NCBI GenBank assembly: GCA_947311845.1
Contig: CAMZMU010000027.1
Coordinates: forward strand, 43,054,853-43,118,852
Length of the DNA stretch: 64,000 nt
Direction of reading: 5' to 3'
From: Poa pratensis
Lineage: Eukaryota > Streptophyta > Magnoliopsida > Poales > Poaceae
In this document: piece after piece, positions 9,607 through 21,366 of the stretch
Layout of the letters: each line of letters opens with the position of its first letter
Position numbering within the stretch: position 1 is the stretch's first letter
Made by a program: the position numbers and the translations under genes
Notes under the pieces: generated by a model
What the model was told of the DNA's origin: nothing
Database searches by the model: none
Seen by the model: the letters and a program-made list of their open reading frames with translations, nothing else

Positions 9607-10803
9607 TGATACGTCTCAAACGTATCTATAATTTTTGACGTTCCATGCATTTTTATATCAATTGTCACATGTTTTATATACACTTTATATCATATTATGA
9701 CATTTATTGGACTAACCTATTAGTAGTTGTCAAAGTGCACAATGTTCTTTTTTTACACTTTAATGTGTAGGAATTATCAAAAGTGGGCAAGGGAACCCTT
9801 GTTGGAGTCGAATTGGAACTTTGCTGAAATCTGTTCCAGAACTTTTTTCGGAGTTTGTCAGTTTGACCCTCGAAGATGACGTCAAATGGAGATCAATATA
9901 TTTAGGAAGTTGTCACAAATTTCCATACGCAACTTTTAAGCCTGAAATCAGCCCAATCGGAGTTCGGATGCGGCCTGTAGGCCCAATATGGTGAAGCCCT
10001 AAAAGGGGTGACGGAAATCCGAGAGCATATATAAAGAAGGAAACCCTACCTCGTGGGAGGCACCCAAGACCACGAATTTTCCTCCTCCCAGGCAGCCGTC
10101 TGGGGGTGGAGAACCTCCTCCACACCATCCTCATCACCAAGGGCAGCCGCTGCCGCACCGTGGCTGCTGCGGGCCGCTGTCTCCTCTCCGAGCTGCACAT
10201 CTTCATCAACCTCTCCATCAAGTGTGCTCACCATGACCATGTGTGAGTAGTTTTCACCGAGGCTGAGGGCTCTACCGGTAGTTATGTGGTTCATCTCTCT
10301 CTCCCATGGTGTGATCTTTATGTGATCATGAGCTTTGTAATCTAGTTGGATCCATGGATGTTACTCTTCGTTATCTTATGAATTATGCTACTTGAGTGGT
10401 TTATTAATGTAAACTCCAGAGTCACCTTTGTTCCATGGTGCAAAGTTGACAGTGTGCGCACCGTGTGTGACTCTTAGGCTAAATATTACATGAATACTTA
10501 CCATGAATTATTATTTGTGTTGGATGTCTCTATGAAATTGTGGTGTTTATCTAGTACTGGGCGCCCAAGTTGACAGTGTGGGGTTCCCTAGATGTGGAAT
10601 GCGACTTTAAGGTGTGCTTTTGTAACCCTGCACAATGAATTGGTGTTCCTTATCCAACAGGAGAATAGTTCAGTGTAGCATAGTGAAGAGCAAATATCTA
10701 TGTATTCAATAATATTATTATTGTTGAGAGTGTCCACTAGTGAAAGTATGATCCCTAGGCCTTATTTCCAAGCATTGAAACACCGTTTGCTCTCATTTTG
10801 TCT
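9607..10803 (+). repeat. Gypsy-type LTR, plus sense, truncated at its 3' end
   Basis: It begins TGATACGTCTCAAACGTATC, a start common to several Triticeae Gypsy LTR families. A TATA box is at 10028-10035. It then carries the long, T-rich R/U5-like sequence usual in these families. It breaks off at about 10803, where element 1's LTR begins, without the CA end. No matching second LTR exists in the window. Confidence 0.7.
10028..10035 (+). promoter_or_regulatory. TATA box in the truncated LTR
   Basis: TATATAAA, followed by AGAAGGAAACCC. It is placed about 420 bp from the LTR start, in the U3/R region where a retrotransposon promoter is expected. Confidence 0.6.
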
Positions 10804-12187
10804 CACAAGTATAGGGGATCGCAACAGTCTTCGAGGGAAGTAAAACCCAAATTTATTGATTCGACACAAGGGGAGCCAAAGAATATTTATAAGCCTTAAC
10901 AGTGGAGTTGTCAATTCAGCTGCACCTGGAAATAGACTTGCTCAACACAGATTATCAGTAGCAACAGTTTTAAAGCAGTAGCAGTAGTGAAATAATAGCA
11001 GCAGTGTAATAAAGACATCAGTAGTGATTATAGCAGACATCAGGATTAAAATACTGTAGGCATAGGGATGGATGAACGGGCGCTGCATGGATAACATAAT
11101 TCATGTAATAATCAAGACAAGCATTTGCAGATAAATAATAAACAGTATCCAAGTACTAAGTAACCATAGGCATGTGTTCCGTATTTAGTCGTACGTGCTC
11201 GCAATGAGAAACTTGCACAACATCTTCTGTCCTACCAGCCCGTTTGCAGCGGGGCCTCAAGGAAATCTACTGGTAATTAAGGTACTCCTTTTAATAGAGT
11301 ACCGGAGCAAAGCATTAACACTCCGTGAACACATGTGATCCTCACATCACAGCCATCCCCTCCGGTTGTCCCAATTTCTGTCACTTTGGGGCCTCGGGTT
11401 CCGGACAACAATATGTGTATACAACTTGCAGGTAAGATCTTAAAACAATGAATATCATCATGAATCAATAACATGTTCAGATCTGAAATCATGGCACTCG
11501 GGCCCTAGTGACAAGCATTAAGCATAACAAGTTGCAACAATGTCATAAAGTACTAACAACGGATACTAGGCACCATGCCCTAACAATCTTATAGCTATTA
11601 CATGAATGATCTCATCCAATCCCTTCCATCCCCTTCAGCCTACAGCGGGAATTACTCACACATGGATGGGGGAATCATGGATGGTCGATGGAGAGGCGTC
11701 GGTGATGATGATGGCGATGATCTCCTCCAATTCCCCGTCCCGGCGAAGTGCCAGAACGGAGTTTCTGGTCCCGAAATAGGGTTTTCGATGGCGGCGGCGC
11801 TCTGGAGGTTTTTGGAATTATGGTCGAACTCCCGTCATTTTTAGGTCAAGGGGGTTAAGTACTCCAGAGGGGGACTCGGGGACGTGGCCGAGTCGGCCTC
11901 CCCATAGGGTGGCGCGGCCCAGGGCCCACCGCGCCGCCATGTGGGGAGGGCGGCTCGCTGCCCCCCTCCGTCTCTCTTCTGGCTCCGTGGGTTTCTTGGT
12001 AAAATAGGGGCTTTGCAATTATTCCCACGGATTTTCTCGAAAGTTGACTTTCTGCACAAAAACAAGACACCAGGGCAATTCTGCTGAAAACAGCGTTAGT
12101 CCGTGTTAGTTGTATTCAAAACACACAAATTAGAGGTAAAACAACAGCAAAAGTGTTCGGGAAAGTAGATACGTTTTGGACGTATCA
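10804..12187 (-). repeat. Element 1 3' LTR
   Basis: Plus-strand sequence from CACAAGTATAGGGG to GGACGTATCA. It matches the 19974-21366 LTR apart from scattered substitutions and small indels. A minus-strand TATAAATA lies in the GAATATTTATAAGCC segment near 10885-10895. The outer 8 bases are missing. Confidence 0.93.
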
Positions 12188-12202
12188 ACTCCCCCCAAGC
12201 TT
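12188..12202 (-). other. Element 1 polypurine tract
   Basis: On minus, AAGCTTGGGGGGAGT lies directly before the LTR start TGATACGTCC. This is the usual plus-strand primer in Triticeae Gypsy elements. Confidence 0.88.
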
Positions 12203-14449
12203 AGCTTATTGCTTGTCCTCAAGCAATTCAGTTAACAACTGAGTGCGATAAAAGAACTTTCACGAACACATTTGCTTCATATGATGTAAATATTCTCACT
12301 ATATGGACAAGTGCTTAGGCAATTCATAATAAGATACATGCAAATAATGTCACCTGATAGTTATGTCAATCATGAAAAGATACCAACATACTAATAATAA
12401 GCAACATGAAACATATCTATCAGCAGGATTGCAATGCTCATAATAAGATATGATAAGGTGGTATCTCGCTTGCCCGTATTTGTACAAAAAACATAAATGC
12501 CCAGGCACCTCTGAAGTTCAAGGGAAGACTAGAAGTAAAGATTATCAAAGATAAAAGCATCAAAGTTATACCACAGTTAACCGCATTCTGGGACAAGCAC
12601 ATTACACTAAGAATGACAATTATGCTCTCGAGAAGGTGCTTAAAGAAAGGATGGTGACTCAACATAAAAGTAAAAGATTGGCCCTTCGCAGAGGGAAGCA
12701 GGGATTATCATGTGCTAGAGCTTTTTATTTTTTAAACAGAAGTAAAATTGTTTTGGGGGTGGTTGTTCCTGTCAACGAATGGCAATAGAGTTCTTGTTAT
12801 CTTCCATACTAAACAAGTTGAGAGCGGTTCCGAAATGTTGATATTAAGCATTTATAGCATGCACTTTATATATTGTTTGACACTCCTCCCAACCTTTGCT
12901 TACACAAACCATGGCTAACCGAATCCTCGGGTGCCTGCCAACAATCACATACCATGGAGGAGTGTCTATTTTATTGTTTTAGCTTTTTGATGTTATAATG
13001 GTCTAACCAGCTCTTTGCAAAATTAGTGACAAGCAGATGAAGCATGCAAGTCGGGGTACTTAATTTAGTATGGAAGATAACAAACCCAACTACTACTTCC
13101 TCATGAGCTAAAAACAGTGTCACAAAATGAGAAGTAATTTGAAGGTTTTAAAGGTAGCACATGAAAATTTACTTGAATGGTTTGAAATGCCATGCATAGG
13201 TATTTATGGTGGACGCTTTGGAATAACTTGGTTTTCAGGGATTTGGAAGCACGAGCAGCATTCCCGCTCAGTACAAGTGGAGGCTAGCAATAGACTGGGA
13301 AGCGACAATCAAGAGAGCAATAACCGTCATAATCATGCTTGCGACAAAACAAAATTAACGGGGCATAAAAGTGATACAAGTACTCTGAGGCAAAGTAAAT
13401 CATCGAGGCTTATCGACTTTTTGTTTTCAGTCGTATGCATGCGTGAGCATGTGCCAAGTCAATTCAAATGAATTATTCAGAGGAGGATACCACAATGTCA
13501 TACCTTTTATGAATAGAACAATACAAGCAAACATCTATGACATGCCACTCACTATTAATAAATTGGAACTAACCATAAGAGAACATGAACTACTAAGCAT
13601 CCATTAAATGACATATACCTCACATGAACCAACTAAGCATGCTCACATGGATGAGTATATGTACAAAAATGAAAACAAATAGAGTTCATACCAGCCTCTC
13701 ACCCAACTCGAATTGTCGTAGATCGTCATTATTGCTTTTCACTTGTGTGGCTCGAATAATATGAAATGAAAACCAAGCTCCATGGAACCACCGAGACCGC
13801 TGAACTCTACAGCAAGCTTTACAAAACCGAAGAAGAACGACAAATATTTTTGGTGTTTTCGAAATTAAAAAGAACAAAAGGAAACAAGCAAACAAGGCAA
13901 AATATTTTTGGATTTTTGAATAACAAACCGAAATTAAATAACTAAGCAAACTAATACTAGAGATTAAAGAAACAAATAAAGAGAAACAACAGAAATATTT
14001 TTGGTCTTTTTGTGTTTTGGAAAGCAAATCAAAAGAAGAAACACAAAAAGAAAGAAAGAAAATAAAAAATGAATATACAAAGTACCGACAGGATATGATA
14101 TGTAAATGAGTGTGATGTCGGTATACCTCCCCCCAAGCTTAGGCTTTTGGCCTAAGTGGAGATCAACCCCACGGCGCCCATGAGGTGGCGCCTCCATAGT
14201 ATGACGAAGAAGGATCCTCGTCCTGGTGCGAGCTGGAGGACGCACCGGTGTAGGTGACGGTGTAGCCGTCGGTGGGTGCAGTGTCCTCGGAGTCGTGCTG
14301 CTGGTCAAAGCCATGCAGCCTCAGCTGCTCGTCCAACTCCTCCTTAGAGCGCGACCACGGCCTCCTACGAATACAGAACAAATTGGCCTGGGGCAAAGGA
14401 ACTTTCCTTTTGTCCCCGTCAGTGAACAAAACTCTATAGACAAGACTTC
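12203..14449 (-). other. Element 1 3' non-coding region
   Basis: About 2.2 kb without any coding domain. It is colinear with 45373-47257 plus 49394-49783 of element 3. A second PPT-like GCTTGGGGGGAGG (minus) lies near 14130-14143, between the end of the second ORF and this region. Confidence 0.75.
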
Positions 14450-15274
14450 CTACACGAGATTTAGCTGTAACAAATTTATGATTTTCATAGCAGCAAGGTC
14501 GAGCCTGAAAGGGGTTAGCAACTCATCACTAGGGTCAATAGGAAGGCCTAGATATGCTACAATTCTTGAAGCAACTATCCCTCCATAAATGGGACCACTA
14601 GCAGCTAAACGACGAGCAATGAGGGCACCAAGATTATAAGATGTGTTACCAGTAAGTGCAGCAGCCAGAAAAGCAAGATGATAATTCGAAATGTTGCTGG
14701 TGTTCTCCCTACCAAGAATGCTAGTGGCAAGATAGTAAGTAAAATATCTAATGGCAGGGAGCTGAATGTTCCTTAACTTGCCGCGCTGAGCGGTGCGGTC
14801 ATCATCGTTGGTCACCCTCGGTAAAGTTCCATCAAATCATTGGGGTGTCCCGTAATCCTCTTTGCTGTACCTGAAGGAGCAATATCTATGGCAGCACAAA
14901 AATCACTCAAAGTCATGGTAACAGGCCTATCATAAATTTTAAATTTAACGAATGGCGTGAAAGATGTGTTGCCGAATTTAAAGCTCTCAACAAAAGTTTT
15001 GGTAAGCATATAATACTGGTGGCTTTCATCTCCCATATATGTAGACAAACCAACCCTCCGGAGAAGGAACAAGAAATCATCAAGGAGCCCTGCATTACGC
15101 AAAAAGTCAGTGCATGGGAAAGATGAAGTATTTGGAATTCCATTATCCCTCTCATCGCCAATGCTAAGTCATCGTAGGATCGCCTAATCGAGTAGCTGCC
15201 CTTGAAGGCCTTGCCACCCTTTGCGAATCCCTCTCAAACACTTCTCCAAAGGTGTTGTTATGCATTTTCCTTTT
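14450..15274 (-). pseudogene. Athila-type second ORF, exon 2 (broken)
   Basis: Minus-strand reading gives FVKFKIYDRPVTMTLSDFCA, then after a frameshift near 14815 LPAIRYFTYYLATSILGR and GPIYGGIVASRIVAYLGLP. These resemble the ORF known as Arabidopsis retrotransposon ORF-1 (ATHILA) that Athila-lineage Gypsy elements carry. Its function is unknown. A probable 3' splice site (TTTCAG) ends at 15275, so the ORF starts on exon 2. At least two frame breaks, near 15110 and 14815, make it a pseudogene. Confidence 0.72.
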
Positions 15275-15495
15275 CTGAAATTTTTCAACAAATATTATAA
15301 AAGTTGATTTTGAGACATATAAATGAGGGGAACTACTATAGGAACTTGCTAGAGTACTAAACATGCATCAAAACTAATTATTACAACTTAGAACAAGCAT
15401 GCAAACTCACTTAACATGTCACCTACAGTAGCAGAATACTCAAGACATACTCAACTAAACAAAATTCTACTTGAATATTCGGAGGAGTCACATAC
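15275..15495 (-). other. probable intron upstream of the second ORF (element 1)
   Basis: On minus, G|GTATGTGACTCC (donor, 15495) and AATTTCAG|AAAAG (acceptor, 15275) bound 221 nt. Element 3 has the same signals 219 nt apart at 50431 and 50213. GC-rich, leader-like sequence lies just upstream at 15500-15760. Confidence 0.6.
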
Positions 15496-16080
15496 CGGAG
15501 AACAAATGGCCCAAATCGGAACAACAAGGATGGGCTGAGCAAAGAGATCGAAAATCGCGAGCAAGAACAGCAAGAACTCGGGTTTGGACAATGGTGGAGT
15601 GTTTTTTTCGTGAGAGTGAGTGAAGTGGTAGGTGGCTGAGTGAGTGGAGGGCCAGGTGGGGCCCCTCCCCATACCACGGGGCGCCCACATGCCTGGCCGC
15701 GCCACCATGTGGGGAGCTGGCATGGTGGGTCCCCCTGGTCAGCTCCAGGCACTCCCACGTTGCATTTTGAAAAATAGGACCAGTGGTATGATTTTTATAA
15801 ATTTTTGAAAACTTTCGATTTGGACAATTTCTGGTGCTTAAGATAATAAAATTCAGGCAGAAAAATGATTTCAAAAATCAAACTCAGCTAAACCTTTTCA
15901 AACTAAGCAACATTGCAGTAGGTAAAACAAAGATGGGGAATAAAATGTTGTTTAGAACCTTCATGTATATAAAGTGTATTTGTTAGCAAGGTTGATCAAG
16001 TCTTGCCACCAAATAAATTTATATGACACAAATGAATTAAACATCATGAGACAATCATGTTACCTTGAATTGTATTGATA
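15496..16080 (-). other. Element 1 spacer between protease and second ORF
   Basis: Non-coding. In a full element RT, RNase H and integrase would be expected next to this position. Here the protease frame is followed by about 600 bp that leads straight to a GC-rich leader. It is colinear with 50432-50986 of element 3. Confidence 0.65.
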
Positions 16081-17262
16081 CTAGCACAATACCCGTGCGT
16101 TGCAACGGCAAACTCAGAAAATATGAACGCCCTGATCATAATCGTTCTTGTTTTGTGACTTGTGTGTGCCCATGCGTTGGCATGGCCTTTAAGTTCTTTG
16201 TCTGTCACTGACCTCTTGGTTTTGAACCCATACCCCAATCCATCTGACCAAAACGAGTAAACCCTGAGCGAACTTCCGCATGTCACCATCTCTTTCACCC
16301 GTGCGTCACCGCCCCACCCTCCACCTTCCACCAGCGCATAGCTCCGTCCTAGTTCAATCTTGCGGGCCCTCGACTCCTCCCCTTTTCCCTGCTTGTTGGC
16401 TCCGTCCTTGCATCCCCTTCCTTCTTTTCTCAAGAGTCCCCTCGCTTCCCCTTACTCGAAATCCCTTGCTTGCCGCCTAGCTCGGGGGCCTGTCGGGCTA
16501 CACCCCGTTTCACCCTGGCCTATCCTTTGTCGGTTCTCAGGAGGGCTCCACCTTCGCGCCTGCTTCTCACATCTCAAGTTAGCCTCTAGCATGATCCGCT
16601 GGGAGAGGTCATATGTCACCCAACTCTGGTGCAAGCGATGTAGTGGGGTAGACGAAGAACTGACTAACTTCGGTGGATGATTTTCTTTTGGAATAACGAA
16701 GAAAGAAACAATCCTCCTTTTAATATTATTTATCCCAAATAACTTTGAACAAATATAAAGTTGAGCATGAACTAAAAGATAGTTAGCTTCGGAGAAACGC
16801 TCATTTATTTTAACATAAAATACAAGATTATATATGTGTTGGCAAATATAGAAACGCTCATGTTATATGTAGTCTGCACTCTGCAAATATTAGGTCGCGT
16901 GCTATTTTTTCCTTTGAGCACAACGTGCAATGCTGTTTCTTTTTTGTTTTTGTTTTTGTTTTTGAGCACACCGTACAATGGATCTGGACGATCGATCTTT
17001 AGCTTTTTTTTTTGAGAGTTGATCGATCTTTAGCTGATCACCGCTGGGCGATGGCTATTTATTGGGCCTGCCCAAACCAAGGATTGATCGTGGGAAAGTA
17101 CAAGACGTAGGACGTACTGACGCTGCCCGGTTTTTCTCGCGGTATAAAAAACCAAATTGTTTTTTGTTTAGCGAGAGAGGCGATCGGTTGATGCGACGTA
17201 CGTACGATACGTACCACCGCATGAACGTACCATCACAGCATCTAGTAATATTATAGTATAGA
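16081..17262 (-). mobile_element. Helitron H1 (1182 bp), inside element 1
   Basis: On minus it starts TCTATACTATAATATTAC at 17262. It ends at 16081 with the hairpin CCGT-TGCAACGC-ACGG, then GTATTGTGCTAG. The preceding base is A and the following base T, as Helitrons require. Sister element 3 shows the empty site (TTGATA|TGGATCC between 51012 and 51013), so both ends are exact. It encodes no Rep/helicase and is non-autonomous. A GC-richer block at 16280-16600 could be captured DNA, but I recognise no gene in it. Confidence 0.95.
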
Positions 17263-18194
17263 TGGATCCAATCATAATGTTTTGATATCCCTCTTGATGA
17301 TCATATATAGGGCAATCAATACTTCCCACTTTGATAGTTCTAAAATTAGAAATTGTATTAACTCCAAATACCTTATCACTTTCTTGGGGAAATAAACAGT
17401 GTGCTCTTTGTCATTCACATTAAAAGTTACTTTTCCTTTATTGCAATCAATAACAACACCTGCAGTATTTAGAAAAGGTCTCCCAAGAATAATAGACATA
17501 TTATCATCTTCAGGCATTTCAAGCACAACAAAATCAGTCAAGATTAGACAGTTATTAGCAACTTGAACAGGGACATCCTCACAAATCCAACAGGAACAGC
17601 AGTAGATTTATCAGCCATTTGCAAAGATATATCAGTTGATATCAATTTATCCAAATAAAGTCTCTTATAAAGAGAGAAAGGCATAACACTAACTCCTGCT
17701 CCCAAATCACATAGAGCAGTTCTAACATAATTATTCTTGATGGAACAAGGAATAGTTGGTATACCTGGATCTCCCAGCTTCTTTGGAACCTTGCCATTGA
17801 AAGAGTAATTAGCAAGCATAGTGGAAATCTCCTCATTGGGAATTTTCCTTTTGTTAGAAAAATATCTTTCATATACTTTGAATAAGGAGGCAATTTAATA
17901 GCATCAGTCAAAGGATTTGCAAGAACAAAGGTTTCATCCAATCACAAAATTTATTATAGTGTTCTTCTTCCTTTGATTTGAGCTTCTTAACAGGAAAAGG
18001 CATTTGCTTTTGAACCCAAGGTTCTCTTTCATTACCATGTTTCTTAGCAATGAAATCTTCTTTAGTGTACTTTTTATTTTTAGCATGCTTTTCAGGTTCC
18101 TCTCAACCTCTTTTTATCAGAAGCATCATTCTTATCATTATCATTGCCATGTTCATTACCACTTTCAGTTTCAGCATCAGAAATAGATATACTA
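17263..18194 (-). pseudogene. Element 1 retropepsin-like protease region (broken)
   Basis: On minus, TALCDLGAGVSVMPFSLYKR contains the aspartic protease D-x-G-A motif in the DLGA form of Athila-like elements, and ILGRPFLNTAGVVIDCNKG is the second conserved block. The domain is split between frames (17544-17819 and 17272-17541), and a frame break also occurs near 17960. After the protease the reading frame ends without entering an RT domain. Residues upstream are Lys/Glu-rich, as in the gag-protease linker of element 3. Confidence 0.85.
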
Positions 18195-19887
18195 TTAGGA
18201 TCATTAGCAGGTTCAGAGATTCTACAACAGTTTTATGTTTCTTCTTCTTTTTCTTAGAAGGAGCACTAGTTTTTAGTTCGTTGAGAATCTTGTTCAACTC
18301 TTTTGGGATGCCCCTCAGGATATAAAGGATCCTGAGTGGAAACACCACCTCTAGTTGTTACTTCATAAGCATGCTTCTCTTTTTCTTTAGAAGTATTAAC
18401 TAACATGTCATTTTGCACTTTAGTGAGTTGATCAATTTGAGTTTGAACCATATGAAAATGTTTAATAAGCATCTTAACATCATTGGAGGTTCTCTCCACA
18501 ATATCATGCAATTTACTAATAGCTTGAGAATTTTCCATTAAATTATTCTCCACTCTCATATTAAAGTTATCTTGCTTAACAACATAATTATCAAATTCAT
18601 CTAAGCATTGATCAGGGGTTTAGAGTAAGGAATATCTCCCTCATTAAAGCGTTGAAGAGAGTGTACCTCAATTGTAGATGAATGGGGAATTGGCTTACAT
18701 AAATCTTCTATGGTGGTAGATTCTTCACATCTTCGGATTTAATACCCTTCTCTTAAGAGATTTCTTGGCTTCCCTCATCTCTTCATCATTTAATTCAATC
18801 ATACCCCTCTTCTTCAATATTGGTGTTGGAGTCGGTTCAGGTGTAGCCCAATCATCATGATTTTGGCTTATTTTAGCCATTAATTCTTCAGCTTCGTCTG
18901 GGTTCTTTTCCTGAAAACACAACCAGCACAACTATCCAGGTATGCCCTAGATTCAATGGTTAGTCCACTATAAAATATATCAAGAAGGTCATGCTTTTCC
19001 AAATCATGCCCAGGCCGAGCCCTAATAGAGAGCAAAACCTTGCCCAAGCTTCAGGCAGTTTCTCTCCATCATCCTGATCAAAATTATAAATTTTCTGCAA
19101 AGCAACATGTTGAGCACTAGCAGGAAAATATTTCTGAAAGAAAACATTAAGCAAACCAGTAGGACTATCAATAGAATCAGGAGGCAAATTATTATACCAA
19201 GTTTTAGCATCATCCTTTAATGAGAAAGGAAAAAATTTAGCAACAAAGTAACTACGCTTCTTGATATCATCAGAAAACAAGCTACTCAAAGTAGAGAGCT
19301 CATTCATGTTCTCTACATCACTTTCTTTTTCAGTACCACGAAAAGGTGTTTCTCAACAATAGATATATGAGATAAATCAAGAGAGAAATCATAATCCTTA
19401 TCTTTAATGTTTATGGGAGAGTGGCAAACTTAGGATCAGGAGACAGTTTATATCTAACAGCATGTTGTGCAAGAAGGCTTTTAATACCGCTTGCACTAGT
19501 AGTAGCATGACATTTATCAATAAAGTCATCATCAATTTCCACATAAGTTTCATCAAGATCATCACAAGTATAATCCCTCAACTCAGGTGAATAACAGGTG
19601 TAAAAGGATTTTCATTAGGTGTTTCATCATTTTCAATTTGTTTAGACTTAGCAATAGCAGCATCTAAAAGAGGACCTAATGGAATACTCTCATCAAGCAC
19701 AGTAGAAGCATCATCAAAATTATCAGAAGCATTTTCAGATTCAGCAGAAGTAACACGTGAAGCTTGTGGTGGTGTAACAAGTTGACTCATCACAGATGGT
19801 GAATCAAGAGCAGCGGCGGTACTAAGAGTCGTACCTTTCTTGTAGTGGATGGCAATACACGGACCTCTCAATAGGAGCTTTACCCAT
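18195..19887 (-). pseudogene. Element 1 gag (broken)
   Basis: Gag starts at an ATG near 19887 (MGKA), about 60 nt past the primer-binding site. A retrotransposon gag domain reads MNELSTLSSLFSDDIKKRSY and AKTWYNNLPPDSIDSPTGLL at 19307-18960. A coiled-coil-like part (DVKMLIKHFHMVQTQIDQLT) lies at 18559-18266. At least four frame breaks separate the pieces (19871-19578, 19307-18960, 18931-18725, 18559-18266). Gag would form the particle shell. The coiled-coil part occurs once here, but is duplicated in element 3. Confidence 0.88.
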
Positions 19888-19946
19888 GATGAAGTATTGC
19901 AGCGAACAATATCAATATCAGGTGAGCTTACAAATAAAGCTATGCT

Positions 19947-19962
19947 CCCGGCAACGGCGCCA
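19947..19962 (-). other. Element 1 primer-binding site
   Basis: Minus strand reads TGGCGCCGTTGCCGGG, separated by 11 nt from the LTR end. This is a usual tRNA primer site of Athila-like grass Gypsy elements. I do not name the tRNA. Confidence 0.85.
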
Positions 19963-19973
19963 GAAAATAGTCT

Positions 19974-21366
19974 TGATGACCCACAAGTATAGGGGATCGC
20001 AACAGTCTTCGAGGGAAGTAAAACCCAAATTTATTGATTCGACACAAGGGGAGCCAAAGAATATTTATAAGCCTTAACAGCGGAGTTGTCAATTCAGCTG
20101 CACCTGGAAATAGACTTGCTCGACACAGATTATCAGTAGCAACAGTTTTAAAGTAGTAGCAGTAGTGAAATAATAGCAGCAGTAAATAAAGACAGCAGTA
20201 GTGATTATAGCAGACAGCAGGATTAAAATACTGTAGGCATAGGGATGGATGAACGGGCGCTGCATGGATAAGATAATTCATGTAATAATCAAGACAAGGC
20301 ATTTGCAGATAAATAATAAACAATATCCAAGTACTAAGTAACCATAGGCATGTGTTCCGTATTTAGTCGTACGTGCTCGCAATGAGAAACTTGCACAACA
20401 TCTTCTGTCCTACCAGCCCGTTGCAGCGGGGCCTCAAGGGAATCTACTGGTAATTAAGGTACTCCTTTTAATAGAGTACCGGAGCAAAGCATTAACACTC
20501 CGTGAACACATGTGATCCTCACATCACAGCCATCCCCTCCGGTTGTCCCAATTTCTGTCACTTTGGGGCCTCGGGTTCCGGACAACAATATGTGTATACA
20601 ACTTGCAGGTAAGATCTTAAAACAATGAATATCATCATGAATCAATAACATGTTCAGATCTGAAATCATGGCACTCGGGCCCTAGTGACAAGCATTAAGC
20701 ATAACAAGTTGCAACAATGTCATAAAGTACTAACAACGGATACTAGGCACCATGCCCTAACAATCTTATAGCTATTACATGAATGATCTCATCCAATCCC
20801 TTCCATCCCCTTCAGCCTACAGCGGGAATTACTCACACATGGATGGGGGAATCATGGACGGTCAATGGAGAGGCGTCGGTGATGATGATGGCGATGATCT
20901 CCTCCAATTCCCCGTCCCGGCGAAGTGCCAGAACGGAGTTTCTGGTCCCGAAATAGGGTTTTTGATGGCGGCGGCGCTCTGGAGGTTTTCTGGAATTATG
21001 GTCCAACTTCCCGTCGTTTTTAGGTCAAGGGGTTAAGTACTCCAGAGGGGGACTCAGGGACGTGGCCGAGTCGGCCTCCCCATAGGGTGGCGCGGCCCAG
21101 GGCCCACCGCGCCGCCATGTGGGGAGGGCGGCTCGCTGCCCCCCTCCATCTCCTCTTCTGGCTCCGTGGGTTTCTTGGTAAAATAGGGGCTTTGCAATTA
21201 TTTCCACGGATTTTCTCGAAAGTTGACTTTCTGCACAAAAACAAGACACTAGGGCAATTCTGCTGAAAACAACGTTAGTCCGTGTTAGTTGTATTCAAAA
21301 CACACAAATTAGAGGTAAAACAACAGCAAAAGTGTTTGGGAAAGTAGATACGTTTTGGACGTATCA
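19974..21366 (-). repeat. Element 1 5' LTR
   Basis: Plus-strand ends are TGATGACCCACAAG and GGACGTATCA, so on minus it starts TGATACGTCC and ends GGGTCATCA. A TATAAATA (minus) lies at 20062-20069. A GC-rich block is at 21040-21160. ORFs inside (for example 20454-20669) recur in all four LTR copies and are not genes. Confidence 0.95.

Larger units (their letters stand above)
10804..21366 (-). mobile_element. Element 1: Gypsy/Athila-like LTR retrotransposon without RT-integrase
   Basis: Two near-identical LTRs (10804-12187 and 19974-21366) flank, in minus-strand order, a primer-binding site, gag, a retropepsin-like protease, an Athila-type second ORF and a polypurine tract. No reverse transcriptase, RNase H or integrase sequence is present. 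It is a sister of element 3 (43964-56477). Helitron H1 has inserted at 16081-17262. The right end is intact (GTATCA), but the left LTR lacks the first 8 bases that the other LTRs have (TGATGACC) and no TSD is seen, so the left border has been deleted or recombined. Confidence 0.93.

Noticed and set aside
11277..11492. 71-codon ORF found again at 20454, 44443 and 55578
   Set aside because: Repeated because it lies in the LTR of elements 1 and 3. No evidence for a protein.
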